A DNA stretch of 18,470 nt from Acidobacteriota bacterium (GTDB lineage Bacteria; Acidobacteriota; Thermoanaerobaculia; Multivoradales; JAHEKO01), in the NCBI GenBank assembly GCA_024638355.1, contig JAHEKO010000001.1, positions 12,639-31,108 on the forward strand, written 5' to 3'. Made by a program: the position numbers and the translations under genes. Every line of letters starts with the position of its first letter. Within the stretch, counting starts at the first letter, position 1. The notes beneath the pieces were generated by a model that saw only the letters and a list, made by a program, of their open reading frames with translations, ran no database searches and had not been told where the DNA came from. Below are positions 8,309 through 15,528 of the stretch, one piece after another.

Positions 8309-9742
8309 CTAGGCCGCCAGCGATTTCACCTCGTTGACCAGCTCCTGGAGGATCTTCTTGGCGTCGCCGAAGACCATCATCGTGTTGTCGTTCTCGAACA
8401 ACCCGTTCTTGATGCCGGCGAAGCCGGGGCTCAGACTGCGCTTGATCACCATGACCGTTCCGGCATTGTAGACCTTCAGCACCGGCATGCCGGCGATGGG
8501 GCTGGCGGGGTCGGTTTCGGCCGCCGGATTCACGACGTCGTTGGCGCCCACCACCAGCACCGCGTCGGTAGTCTTGAACTCCGGGTTGATCGCGTCCATC
8601 TCGAACAGCTTGTCGTAGGCGACGTCGGCCTCGGCGAGCAGCACGTTCATGTGACCGGGCATTCGTCCGGCCACCGGATGGATGGCGTAGCTCACCTTGG
8701 CGCCCCGCTTCTCGAGCAGGTCGCCCAGCTCGCGGGCCGTGTGCTGCGCCTGCGCGACCGCCAGCCCGTAGCCCGGCACGATCACCACCGACTCGGCGCT
8801 CTCGAGCACCATGGCGGCCTCTTCCGGGCTGTACGAGCGGACGTTGCTGTACTCGCGCGAGTCGCTGGCCGCGGTTTCGCCGCCGAAGCCGGAGAAGAAG
8901 ACGTTGCCGAGCGAGCGGTTCATCGCCACGCACATGATCTGGGTGAGGATCAGGCCGGAGGCGCCGACCAGGGCGCCGCTGATGATCAGCAGATTGTTGC
9001 CGAGCACGAAGCCGGTCATCGACGCCGCCAGGCCGGAGAGCGAGTTCAGGAAGGAGATGATCACCGGCATGTCGGCGCCGCCGATCGGAATCACGTACAG
9101 CACGCCGAGCAGGAGGCCCAGGGCTCCCAGCACGAGGGCCGCGATCGCCAGCTCGCCGGGGGTCGGAGCGAAGAACGCCAGATAGACGCCGCAGACCAGA
9201 CTGGCGGCCAGGAAGAGTGAGTTGACCACGTGCCGCCCCGGGATCAGCGTCGGCTGGCCGCCGATGGTTCCCTGCAGCTTGAGAAAGGCGATCAGGCTGC
9301 CACTGAAAGTGACCGCGCCGATGACGATCGACAGAAAGGCGGTGGTCGCCGAGTCGGCGCCGAGCAGGGCCGATGCGGTCCCGGCGCTGCCCGGCTCGAC
9401 GATCCGCGCCCAGAGGATCGAGCCCGCGACCAGCGCCGACGCGCCGCCGCCGAAGCCGTTGAACAGGGCGACCATCTGGGGCATGGCGGTCATCTCGACC
9501 TTCAGCGCGGCGATCGCGCCGATCACCGAGCCGGCGATCAGCCCGCCGGCGATCCAGCGGTAGTCGACGACGCCGAGCTCGATCAGGGTGGTGACCACGG
9601 CCAGCAGCATGGCGAGCGCGGCGAGCCGATTGCCGCGCTGAGCGGTGCGGACTCCGGTCAGGCCCTTCAGCCCGAAGATGAAGAGGACCGCCGAAAGCAG
9701 GTAGAGGAGCGGGATGATGACGGAGCTCAGCGGATCGCTCAT
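8309..9742 (-). CDS. pntB: NAD(P) transhydrogenase subunit beta
   Basis: 477-aa integral membrane subunit of proton-translocating transhydrogenase (NADH + NADP+ to NAD+ + NADPH, driven by proton import). The N-terminal part is a run of hydrophobic helices (to about residue 275). The C-terminal NADP(H) domain carries PGYGLAVAQAQ (323-333), HPVAGRMPGHMNVLLAEA (355-372), GANDVVNP (399-406) and VIKRS (432-436), all standard for PntB. The start overlaps the pntAB stop as ATGA. Compared with E. coli PntB, the stretch KVEMTAMPQMVALFN places Asn95 where E. coli has the proton-channel His91. The rest is intact and of normal length, so the enzyme is expected to be active, with the proton path possibly using the conserved His in PntAB. 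Confidence 0.95.
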   Translation of the reverse strand: MSDPLSSVIIPLLYLLSAVLFIFGLKGLTGVRTAQRGNRLAALAMLLAVVTTLIELGVVDYRWIAGGLIAGSVIGAIAALKVEMTAMPQMVALFNGFGGGASALVAGSILWARIVEPGSAGTASALLGADSATTAFLSIVIGAVTFSGSLIAFLKLQGTIGGQPTLIPGRHVVNSLFLAASLVCGVYLAFFAPTPGELAIAALVLGALGLLLGVLYVIPIGGADMPVIISFLNSLSGLAASMTGFVLGNNLLIISGALVGASGLILTQIMCVAMNRSLGNVFFSGFGGETAASDSREYSNVRSYSPEEAAMVLESAESVVIVPGYGLAVAQAQHTARELGDLLEKRGAKVSYAIHPVAGRMPGHMNVLLAEADVAYDKLFEMDAINPEFKTTDAVLVVGANDVVNPAAETDPASPIAGMPVLKVYNAGTVMVIKRSLSPGFAGIKNGLFENDNTMMVFGDAKKILQELVNEVKSLAA

Positions 9743-10026
9743 CGCTTGCGCTTGCCTCCGAACATGCCCAGCATCCGGTTGGTCACCAGGAAGCCGCCGA
9801 CGACGTTGATCGTCGCGAAGATGATGGCGATCACGCCGAGGACGGCGCTGACGGTCGTTTCGCCCCGGGTAGCGGTCGCGATCGAGCCGACCAGGGTGAT
9901 GCCGGAGATCGCGTTGGCGCCCGACATCAGCGGCGTGTGCAGTGTCGGCGGGATCTTGGTGATGATCTCGAAGCCGACGAAGATCGCCAGAACGAACACA
10001 TAGAGACCGACTAGCAGGGCTCCCAT
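9739..10026 (-). CDS. pntAB: NAD(P) transhydrogenase subunit alpha, membrane part
   Basis: 95-aa membrane protein corresponding to the C-terminal transmembrane portion of E. coli PntA. Several hydrophobic helices are visible, with the family stretch IPPTLHTPLMSGANAISGI (25-43) containing the highly conserved His30, and a basic end (GGKRKR) facing the cytoplasm. Its ATG shares a base with the upstream stop (TGATG) and its own stop overlaps pntB (ATGA), so all three pnt genes form a tightly coupled unit. The split alpha subunit (two genes plus pntB) is the arrangement known from Rhodospirillum and Thermus rather than E. coli. Confidence 0.93.
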   Translation of the reverse strand: MGALLVGLYVFVLAIFVGFEIITKIPPTLHTPLMSGANAISGITLVGSIATATRGETTVSAVLGVIAIIFATINVVGGFLVTNRMLGMFGGKRKR

Positions 10027-11183
10027 CAGTGCTTTGCCTCCTCGAGCCGGCCCGCCACCGCCTGGTGCACGACCTCACCGCCGTGCGTGAGCAGGGTCGG
10101 ACCGACCACGTCGTTGTCGGTGTCGATGTGCAGCGCCCCCTCCTCGTCGACGATCTCTTTGAGCAGCTCGAGCACGTTGCGGGCGTACATCGCGCTGGCG
10201 TCGGTCGGCATGCTGCCGGCGACATTGGTCGGGCCGAGAATGATGACTCCCGCCTCGACCACCTCTTCGTCGGGGCGGGTCAGCTCGCAGTTGCCGCCGC
10301 GCTCGGCGGCGATGTCGACGATGACGCCGCCCGGCCGCATCCGGCGGACCATGTCGGCGCTCATGAGTCGCGGCGCCGGCTTGCCGGGAACCGCCGCGGT
10401 GGTGATGACGACGTTGGCCGCCGCCACGTGCTCGGTCAGAATCTCGCGCTGCCGCCGCAGAAAGTCCTCGCCCATCTCCTTGGCGTAGCCGCCGGCGCCT
10501 TCGCCGGTCTCCATGTCGGGCAGCTCGATGAAGCGCCCGCCGAGCGACTCGATCTGCTCCTTGACGGCCGGGCGGATGTCCGAGACCTCGACCAGGGCGC
10601 CCAGCCGCCGCGCCGTCGCGATCGCCTGCAGACCGGCGACGCCGGCGCCCATGACCACGACTCGCGCCGGGCGGATGGTGCCGGCGGCGGTCATCAGCAG
10701 GGGAAAGTAGCGCGGTAGCCGGCCGGCGGCGAGCAGAACCGCCTTGTAGCCGGCGATGCTCGCCTGCGACGAGAGGGCATCCATGCTCTGCGCGCGGGTG
10801 ATTCGCGGCACGAACTCCACGGGCAACGCGGACACCGATCCCGCCGCCAGAGCGCTCACGGTCTCGAGGTGGCCGAAGGGATCGAGGAAGCCGATGACCA
10901 CCGCGCCCTGCTTGAGCAGCGCGGCCTCGGCCCCCAGATCGGGCAGCTCGCCGAGCGGGCCGACCTTGAGCAGGACGTCGGCCGCCTGCCGGCCGGCGGT
11001 CGAGGCCGGCTCCACGGTCGCGCCGGCCTCGGAGAACTCTGCGTCGGAAAAGTACGCCGCTTCGCCGGCCCCGGCTTCGACCCGTATCTCCAGGCCCGCC
11101 TCGACCATCTTCTTGACCGTCTCCGGAGTGGCGGCGACCCGGCTCTCGCCGGTTACCGATTCGTTGGCGACCAGAACGATCAC
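10026..11183 (-). CDS. pntAA: NAD(P) transhydrogenase subunit alpha, NAD(H)-binding part
   Basis: 385-aa soluble NAD(H)-binding domain I of transhydrogenase, similar to alanine dehydrogenase. It shows the RVAATPETVKKM N-terminal motif (15-26), RAQSMDALSSQASIAGYKAV (130-149), the Rossmann GAGVAGLQA (179-187) with the acidic SDIR (201-204) that selects NAD, and GGNCELT near the hydride site. The reading frame stays open far upstream, but the GTG at 11183 matches the family start (VIVLVANES) and is preceded by AGGGGGA 4 nt upstream, so longer versions are rejected. It is first in the minus-strand block, divergent from tmk, and ends in TGATG overlapping pntAB. Confidence 0.94.
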   Translation of the reverse strand: MIVLVANESVTGESRVAATPETVKKMVEAGLEIRVEAGAGEAAYFSDAEFSEAGATVEPASTAGRQAADVLLKVGPLGELPDLGAEAALLKQGAVVIGFLDPFGHLETVSALAAGSVSALPVEFVPRITRAQSMDALSSQASIAGYKAVLLAAGRLPRYFPLLMTAAGTIRPARVVVMGAGVAGLQAIATARRLGALVEVSDIRPAVKEQIESLGGRFIELPDMETGEGAGGYAKEMGEDFLRRQREILTEHVAAANVVITTAAVPGKPAPRLMSADMVRRMRPGGVIVDIAAERGGNCELTRPDEEVVEAGVIILGPTNVAGSMPTDASAMYARNVLELLKEIVDEEGALHIDTDNDVVGPTLLTHGGEVVHQAVAGRLEEAKH

Positions 11184-11267
11184 GCTTTCCCCCTGCTCAA
11201 GAGCTGCGCTTGCCGCTGTCTCATGTCTTCGGACCTGGCCGATGCGCCGAATGTCGAAGGTGCGGGC

Positions 11268-11296
11268 ATCCTCGCCAAAGGGGTTTCCCCTGTCAA
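11268..11296 (-). promoter_or_regulatory. Possible promoter of the pnt operon
   Basis: On the minus strand a perfect -35 TTGACA (11296-11291) is followed by a 17-nt spacer and GAGGAT (11273-11268), a poor -10 that keeps only the key A2, A5 and T6. The spacer begins with the small palindrome GGGGAAACCCC (11290-11280), which could be a binding site. The predicted leader to the GTG at 11183 is about 78 nt. Confidence 0.3.
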
Positions 11297-11375
11297 GGTC
11301 GGCGAGGTGGCGCGGCCGCCACTCGACGGGGTGGGGCGGTGGCCGGCGAGCCCGCCTGATCGGTCGACAGCGTGC

Positions 11376-11381
11376 TATCTT
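11376..11381 (+). promoter_or_regulatory. -10 hexamer for a leaderless tmk start
   Basis: TATCTT in the context GTGCTATCTTG lies 9 nt before the GTG at 11391. There is no SD. The context resembles the GCTATCAT element before the MdlB-type gene. Confidence 0.4.
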
Positions 11382-11390
11382 GCCCGACTG

Positions 11391-12038
11391 GTGCAGGCAG
11401 AGTTCGTCACCTTCGAGGGGCTGGATGGAAGCGGCAAGTCGACCCACATGCGGCGGGCGACGGAATGGCTTCAGGCCGCCGGCGTGGCGCCGCAGGTGAC
11501 CCGCGAGCCGGGCGGCACGGCGATCGGCCGCGCCATCCGCGACGTCTTTCTCGACCCGCGCTGGGGTGAGGTCGACGGCCGGGTCGAGACCCTGTTGATC
11601 TTCGCCAGCCGGCGCCAGCTGCTGGCCGAAGTGATCGAGCCCGCCCTCGAGCGCGGCCAGCACGTACTGTGCGATCGCTTCACCGACTCGACGCTGGTGT
11701 ATCAAGGCGCCGGCCGCGGGGTCGATCGGGAAGTGATTCTCCAGGTCGACAAGCTCGCGACCGGCGGCCGTCGGCCCGACCGGACCCTTCTCTTCGATCT
11801 GCCGCCGGAGCTCGCCCAGAGCCGCGGCCAGTCGCTCAAGCGCGCGTCCAGGCCGCGAGGCATCGACCGCCTCGACTCCGAGAACCTGGAGTTCTATCGG
11901 CGGGTTCGGGAGGCCTATCTGGAGCTGGCGCGAGAAGAGTCGGATCGATTCATCCTCATCGATTCCTCCGGGGAGATCGCCGACACCGAGCGCCAGGTGC
12001 GGGCGGCTCTCGCCGATCTGGTGCCGGAATCGCCGTGA
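11391..12038 (+). CDS. tmk: Thymidylate kinase
   Basis: 215-aa cytoplasmic P-loop kinase that phosphorylates dTMP to dTDP for DNA synthesis. Motifs are EFVTFEGLDGSGKST with the P-loop at 10-17, REPGGT (38-43) for dTMP binding, DRFTDSTLVYQGAGR (95-109) and an Arg-rich LID (residues about 145-160, KRASRPRGIDR) typical of the bacterial type. The GTG at 11391 is chosen because the family begins a few residues before the first beta strand. An in-frame ATG at 11223 would add 56 residues with no family counterpart. The stop overlaps the holB start (GTGA). The start is apparently leaderless. Confidence 0.95.
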   Translation: MQAEFVTFEGLDGSGKSTHMRRATEWLQAAGVAPQVTREPGGTAIGRAIRDVFLDPRWGEVDGRVETLLIFASRRQLLAEVIEPALERGQHVLCDRFTDSTLVYQGAGRGVDREVILQVDKLATGGRRPDRTLLFDLPPELAQSRGQSLKRASRPRGIDRLDSENLEFYRRVREAYLELAREESDRFILIDSSGEIADTERQVRAALADLVPESP

Positions 12039-12868
12039 GCCTCGAGTCGACTCTGCGGCTGGCGCGCGCCGGAGATCTCTACCCGGCCTGCATCCTGCAC
12101 GGCTCGGACGACACGGGGCGCACGGAGGCCGCCCTGGAGCTGGCCCGTACCCTGCTGTGCGACCGACCGGTGGCGGAGCGCCCCTGCGGAGAGTGCAAAC
12201 ACTGCCGACGGATCGTCTGGCCGCAGGCGGGCGGTGGGCTGTTTCACCCCGACTTCCAGGTCTTGGAGCGCGACTTGCGGACCTCCACCTCGGTCGACGC
12301 GACCCGGACCTTCCTGCGCGGCGCGCAGGTGACGCCCTTCGAGGCGCGCGGCCAGGTGTTCGTCGTCGCCGCGGCCGAGAGCCTGACGCCCGAGGCGGCC
12401 AACGCCTTCCTCAAGACCCTCGAGGAGCCTCACACCAGCTCGCCGCGCAACTTCTTCCTGCTGGCGCCCTCGCAGTTCGACCTCCTGCCGACGCTGCGTA
12501 GCCGGTCGCTGGCGATCTACCTCGGCGGCGGCGAGGGAGTGGACGAGGACGAGGTCGGCGCCCTGGCGCGTGCCCTCGCGGCGGCGCTCGAGTCGTACGC
12601 GCGCAGCGGAAACCGGATGCATCTTTTCGCCGTCGCCGGCACCTTGCAGAAGGCGGGGGGCTGGCAGGATCCGCGCGCGCGCCGCCCCTGGGAGGCGGCG
12701 GCCGCCGCCGTCGTGCGCGCGGGCCGCGAGGCCGATCTCGAATCCGATCTGCGTCGGCGCGTGCTGTCGCTGGCGGAGGACCTGCTCGCCGGTCCGGACC
12801 TGCGAGTGCGGGGAATCCAGCCGCAGCGAATCCTCGAGGGCCTCGTCCACGCCCGGCTCGAAGCCTAG
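12035..12868 (+). CDS. holB: DNA polymerase III delta' subunit (clamp loader)
   Basis: 277-aa AAA+-like clamp-loader subunit. It has the four-Cys zinc module of delta' (Cys42, 51, 54, 57; CGECKHC), a degenerate P-loop GSDDTGRT (23-30) with Arg for the essential Lys, as expected for the non-ATP-binding delta' subunit, the ANAFLKTLEEP segment (122-132), and an SRS sensor (156-158) used as the arginine-finger motif. The GTG start overlaps the tmk stop by 4 nt; the tmk-holB order is common in bacteria. The C-terminal collar domain (about 180-277) is weakly conserved but of normal size. DnaX would be the other homologue, but the degenerate P-loop and short length argue for delta'. Confidence 0.9.
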   Translation: MSLESTLRLARAGDLYPACILHGSDDTGRTEAALELARTLLCDRPVAERPCGECKHCRRIVWPQAGGGLFHPDFQVLERDLRTSTSVDATRTFLRGAQVTPFEARGQVFVVAAAESLTPEAANAFLKTLEEPHTSSPRNFFLLAPSQFDLLPTLRSRSLAIYLGGGEGVDEDEVGALARALAAALESYARSGNRMHLFAVAGTLQKAGGWQDPRARRPWEAAAAAVVRAGREADLESDLRRRVLSLAEDLLAGPDLRVRGIQPQRILEGLVHARLEA

Positions 12869-12904
12869 TCGGTGCCGCGCGCCTCGTGGGTGCGGCCGGC
12901 CGCG

Positions 12905-12938
12905 CTGCACTTGTTCTTGTGCAGTGGGCTGCTATCAT
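12905..12938 (+). promoter_or_regulatory. Promoter of the DsbA-like gene, with dyad at the -35
   Basis: -35 TTGTTC (12911-12916), 16-nt spacer, -10 TATCAT (12933-12938) within GCTATCATCC. A perfect 6-bp dyad, CTGCAC (12905-12910) and GTGCAG (12919-12924), flanks an 8-nt centre that contains the -35, so a repressor could bind here. A 12-bp palindrome GCGGCCGGCCGC (12892-12903) lies just upstream, after holB. The predicted mRNA would start near a small CCCGC-CGA-GCGGG hairpin (12939-12951) and have a leader of roughly 100 nt. Confidence 0.45.
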
Positions 12939-13045
12939 CCCGCCGAGCGGGGGCGAGGAGAGCACCGGAGGGCGGACGTCGGTCCGCGCCTGGCCGGTGA
13001 CCCGGTTCGGCCCCCCAATCCTCGACTCTGCGGAGGCCTTCCCAC

Positions 13046-14107
13046 ATGAGCAAGACGAACGTCGGGCGACTCGGCCCGCTGACCCTTCTTCTTGGCCTGG
13101 TGTTGGCGGTGCTGGCGCTCGGGCTCTGGTACTCCACCGAATCGCCGATCCACGCCGACAAGCCGGAGCCGATCGGAGACGATGTGGTCGCGTCGGTCGG
13201 CGAGGAGCAAATCACGGAGGCGGACCTCGAATCGGCGAACACCGCCGGTTTCCTCAAGCTGCGGCAGGATCGCCAGGAACTGATGGAGCAGACCCTCGAC
13301 GCGGTGATCAGCCAGAAGCTGCTCGATCTCGAGGCTGCCGCCCAGGGCGTCACCCGCGACGAGCTCATGGCGCAGCAGGTCGACAGCAAGGTCATCGATC
13401 CGACCGCCGCCGAGGTCGACGCTTTCTACGAGCAGCGCAAGGCGCAGATCCAGCAGCCGAAAGAGGCGGTCATGCCGCGGATTCGCGAGTATCTGGCCAG
13501 CGTCAGCCGGCAAGGAGCGCTCGAGGCGTTCCTCACCGACCTCAAGAGCAAGTACGCCGTGGTGAGCTACCTCGAGCCGTTGCGGCTGGAGGTCGATTCC
13601 GCCGGCGCTCCGGCCCAGGGTCCCGAGACCGCTCCGGTGACGATCATCGAGTTCTCTGACTTCGAGTGCCCCTACTGCTCGCGGGTAGTGCCGACCCTCG
13701 AGCGCGTGCGCGAGGAGTACGGCGACAAGGTGCGGCTGGTCTTCCGCCAGTTCCCGCTTCGCTCCATCCACCCGAACGCGCAGAAGGCGGCCGAAGCGTC
13801 GCTCTGCGCCAACGATCAAGGTCGCTTCTGGGAGATGCACGACGTCATGTTCCAGGAGCAGAAGGCGCTCGGCCTCGACCAGCTCAAACAGAAGGCCGCG
13901 CGCCTGGAGCTCGATACCGAAGCGTTCAACGAGTGCCTCGACTCGGGCCGCTACGAAGATCAGGTCGCCGCGGACCTGGAGGCCGGCAGCAGCTTCGGCG
14001 TCACCGGCACCCCCGCGATCTTCATCAACGGTCGATTCCTGAGCGGCGCCCAGCCGTTCGAGGCGATCGCCAAGATCGTCGACGACGAGCTCTCGCGCGT
14101 CCAGTAG
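13046..14107 (+). CDS. Membrane-anchored DsbA-family thiol oxidoreductase with SurA_N-like domain
   Basis: 353-aa protein with one N-terminal hydrophobic anchor (residues 11-29) and the rest outside the cytoplasm. Residues about 45-165 resemble the helical N-domain of SurA/PpiC-type chaperones (VASVGEEQITEADLE...ISQKLLDLEAAAQGVT) but no parvulin PPIase domain follows. Residues about 195-350 are a DsbA/Thioredoxin_4 fold with active site CPYC (208-211) in FSDFECPYC, a cis-Pro loop TGTPAIFING (320-329), and two further Cys (254, 297) that could form a structural or resolving pair. The ATG at 13046 has GGAGG (13032-13036) 9 nt upstream. It stands alone with its own promoter. The likely role is oxidising or isomerising disulfides in exported proteins; direction and partners are not visible. 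Confidence 0.87.
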   Translation: MSKTNVGRLGPLTLLLGLVLAVLALGLWYSTESPIHADKPEPIGDDVVASVGEEQITEADLESANTAGFLKLRQDRQELMEQTLDAVISQKLLDLEAAAQGVTRDELMAQQVDSKVIDPTAAEVDAFYEQRKAQIQQPKEAVMPRIREYLASVSRQGALEAFLTDLKSKYAVVSYLEPLRLEVDSAGAPAQGPETAPVTIIEFSDFECPYCSRVVPTLERVREEYGDKVRLVFRQFPLRSIHPNAQKAAEASLCANDQGRFWEMHDVMFQEQKALGLDQLKQKAARLELDTEAFNECLDSGRYEDQVAADLEAGSSFGVTGTPAIFINGRFLSGAQPFEAIAKIVDDELSRVQ

Positions 14108-14112
14108 AGGTA

Positions 14113-14151
14113 GCGCCGGTAGGCGCGGTAGAGGAGGGACCCTTCCTCCTC
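14113..14151 (+). terminator. Two stacked hairpins after the DsbA-like gene
   Basis: GCGCC-GGTA-GGCGC (14113-14126) begins 6 nt after the stop codon. GAGGAGG (14131-14137), loop and CCTCCTC (14145-14151) follows, and it could instead pair as GAGGGAC (14134-14140) with GTCCCTC (14154-14160). There is no T-run. Position suggests transcript-end structures; the intrinsic terminator form is not classical. Confidence 0.35.
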
Positions 14152-14166
14152 CCGTCCCTCCCCTCT

Positions 14167-14424
14167 CTATCGGCTGGTGGCCTCTCCGAAGTCCACGAGT
14201 GGAGGTGGGGGTGGGGCCCGAGAGGGGTGGAAGGACCCGGCCCGGGGCGTTCGAGAGCGAGCGTCTCTCACGAGCCTCTGCATGCCCCACCTGACCGGAG
14301 CGATGCGAACGCGAGGCGGCCCCCCTCCACAGGGCAAGAGAAGAAGGCCGTCCCCGGGCCGGGTCCTTCCACCCCTCTCGGGCCCCACCCCCACCGGCCC
14401 CTCTCCCAAGCCACCAGCTGATAG
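14167..14424. repeat. 258-bp palindromic (MITE-like) intergenic element
   Basis: Perfect 44-bp inverted arms lie at 14204-14247 and 14352-14395 (verified base by base), separated by a 104-bp centre. Outer 15-bp ends, CTATCGGCTGGTGGC (14167-14181) and GCCACCAGCTGATAG (14410-14424), are also inverted with one mismatch. The stretches between outer and inner arms differ. The centre holds smaller dyads (GAGAG...CTCTC; GCGTTCG...CGAACGC) and no convincing ORF. It fills most of the 328-bp gap between the DsbA-like gene and manC. No transposase or clear target duplication is visible. A non-autonomous mobile element or a structural-RNA/REP-type repeat are both possible. The right end overlaps the manC -10. 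Confidence 0.75.
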
Positions 14425-14427
14425 ATT
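14422..14427 (+). promoter_or_regulatory. -10 hexamer for a leaderless manC start
   Basis: TAGATT lies 8 nt before the manC ATG at 14436, with only a C-rich, SD-less stretch between. Its first bases belong to the right end of the palindromic element, so the element may supply part of the promoter. Confidence 0.35.
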
Positions 14428-14435
14428 CCCTCCCC

Positions 14436-15479
14436 ATGCAGGCGCTCATTCTCGCCGGGGGCTCCGGTACCCGGTTCTGGCCGTTGAGCCGGCGATCGAA
14501 GCCCAAGCAGCTCCTCGCCCTGGAGGACGGCGAGACCCTGCTGCAGAAGACCGTGGCCCGGCTCGCGCCGCTGGTGCCGCCGGAGTCGATCTGGGTGTGC
14601 ACGACGCGGTCGATCGCGTCGCAGGTGGCCGAGCAGCTGCCCGCGGTGCCCGCCGCGCAGATCCTCTGCGAGCCCGAGGGGCGCGATACCTCGGCGGCGA
14701 TCGGCTGGGCGGTCACTCGCATCGTGGCGGCGGCCGGCGACGACGTGGTCGTCACCCTGCCCGCCGACCACCGGATGGCCGAGGGCGAGGCGTTCCGCGC
14801 CGCGCTCGTGCAGGCGGGGCGGGTAGCGGCGGAAGGCTCGGTGGTCGCGCTCGGGGTCGAGCCGCGCTGGCCCGAATGCGGCTACGGCTATCTGGAGCTG
14901 GGCGAGCAGCTCGACGCCGCGACCGGTCTGCGCCGGGTCGAGCGCTTCACCGAGAAGCCCGATGCCGAGACCGCCCGCGAGTTCGTCGACAGCGGCCGCT
15001 ACCGCTGGAACGCCGGGATCTTCGTCTTTCTGGGCTCGGTCTTGCTGCGCGAGCTCGCGCGCTGGCAGCCCGCGCTCGCTGCCGGGCTCGAGGAGATCGA
15101 GCGCCGGCCGGAGGCCATCGACGAGCTCTACGGCCGGCTACCCAAGATCTCGATCGACTTCGGAGTGATGGAGAAGCTGGAGGAGCTGGTCACGCTGCCG
15201 CTCGACTGCGGCTGGAGCGATCTGGGCGGCTGGCAGGCGCTCGCCGAGATCCTGCCCGCCGACGAATCGGGCAACACCACCCGCGGCAGCGTGGTGACCC
15301 TCGATTCCGCGGGCAACCTGCTCTACGCCGAGCACGGTACCGTGGCGGTGATGGGGGTCACCGATCTGGTCGTCGTCCGCACCGAGGACGCGGTGCTGGT
15401 GGTGCCCCGGTCGCGCGCCCAGGAGGTCCGGCGGATCACCGACGAGCTCGAGCGCAGCGGTCGCGGGGAGCTGCTCTGA
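14436..15479 (+). CDS. manC: Mannose-1-phosphate guanylyltransferase
   Basis: 347-aa cytoplasmic nucleotidyltransferase making GDP-mannose from mannose-1-phosphate and GTP, a precursor of surface polysaccharides. It shows the pyrophosphorylase signature LAGGSGTRFWPLSRRSKPKQLL (6-27, given in two parts: GSGTRFWP, KPKQLL), EPEGRDTSAAI (79-89), PADH (109-112), FTEKP, the WNAGIF sugar-binding motif and SIDFGVMEK. It is the short form: the C-terminal cupin/phosphomannose-isomerase domain of E. coli-type bifunctional ManC is absent. The start is leaderless-looking. trmB follows 49 nt downstream. There are no other sugar-nucleotide genes in view. Confidence 0.93.
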   Translation: MQALILAGGSGTRFWPLSRRSKPKQLLALEDGETLLQKTVARLAPLVPPESIWVCTTRSIASQVAEQLPAVPAAQILCEPEGRDTSAAIGWAVTRIVAAAGDDVVVTLPADHRMAEGEAFRAALVQAGRVAAEGSVVALGVEPRWPECGYGYLELGEQLDAATGLRRVERFTEKPDAETAREFVDSGRYRWNAGIFVFLGSVLLRELARWQPALAAGLEEIERRPEAIDELYGRLPKISIDFGVMEKLEELVTLPLDCGWSDLGGWQALAEILPADESGNTTRGSVVTLDSAGNLLYAEHGTVAVMGVTDLVVVRTEDAVLVVPRSRAQEVRRITDELERSGRGELL

Positions 15480-15528
15480 AACCGCTGGAACAGCCGCCTC
15501 GATCGTCGGGTCGCGCTCGTCCGAGCTC

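Noticed and set aside
4556..8312. Long plus-strand frames opposite ggt and the CBS-ligase gene
   Set aside because: Composition is Arg/Ala/Gly/Asp-rich without motifs; the minus-strand frames hold intact catalytic sites.
11223..11390. Longer tmk start at an in-frame ATG (11223)
   Set aside because: It would add 56 residues before the conserved EFVTFEG start of the kinase and overlap the likely pnt promoter.
11184..11705. Longer pntAA start on the minus strand
   Set aside because: The extension is antisense to tmk and lacks similarity to the family; the GTG at 11183 has a good SD and the right N-terminus.
12057..12064. P-loop loss in the HolB protein as a broken gene
   Set aside because: A degenerate P-loop is normal for delta', which does not bind ATP; the zinc module and SRS motif are intact.
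14177..14435. Coding potential inside the palindromic element on both strands
   Set aside because: The same short peptide appears on both strands only because the arms are inverted copies; no start/SD or family motif supports a gene.
12935..14755. 606-codon minus-strand frame crossing the DsbA-like gene, the palindrome and manC
   Set aside because: It crosses the non-coding palindrome, and both plus-strand genes it overlaps are well supported.
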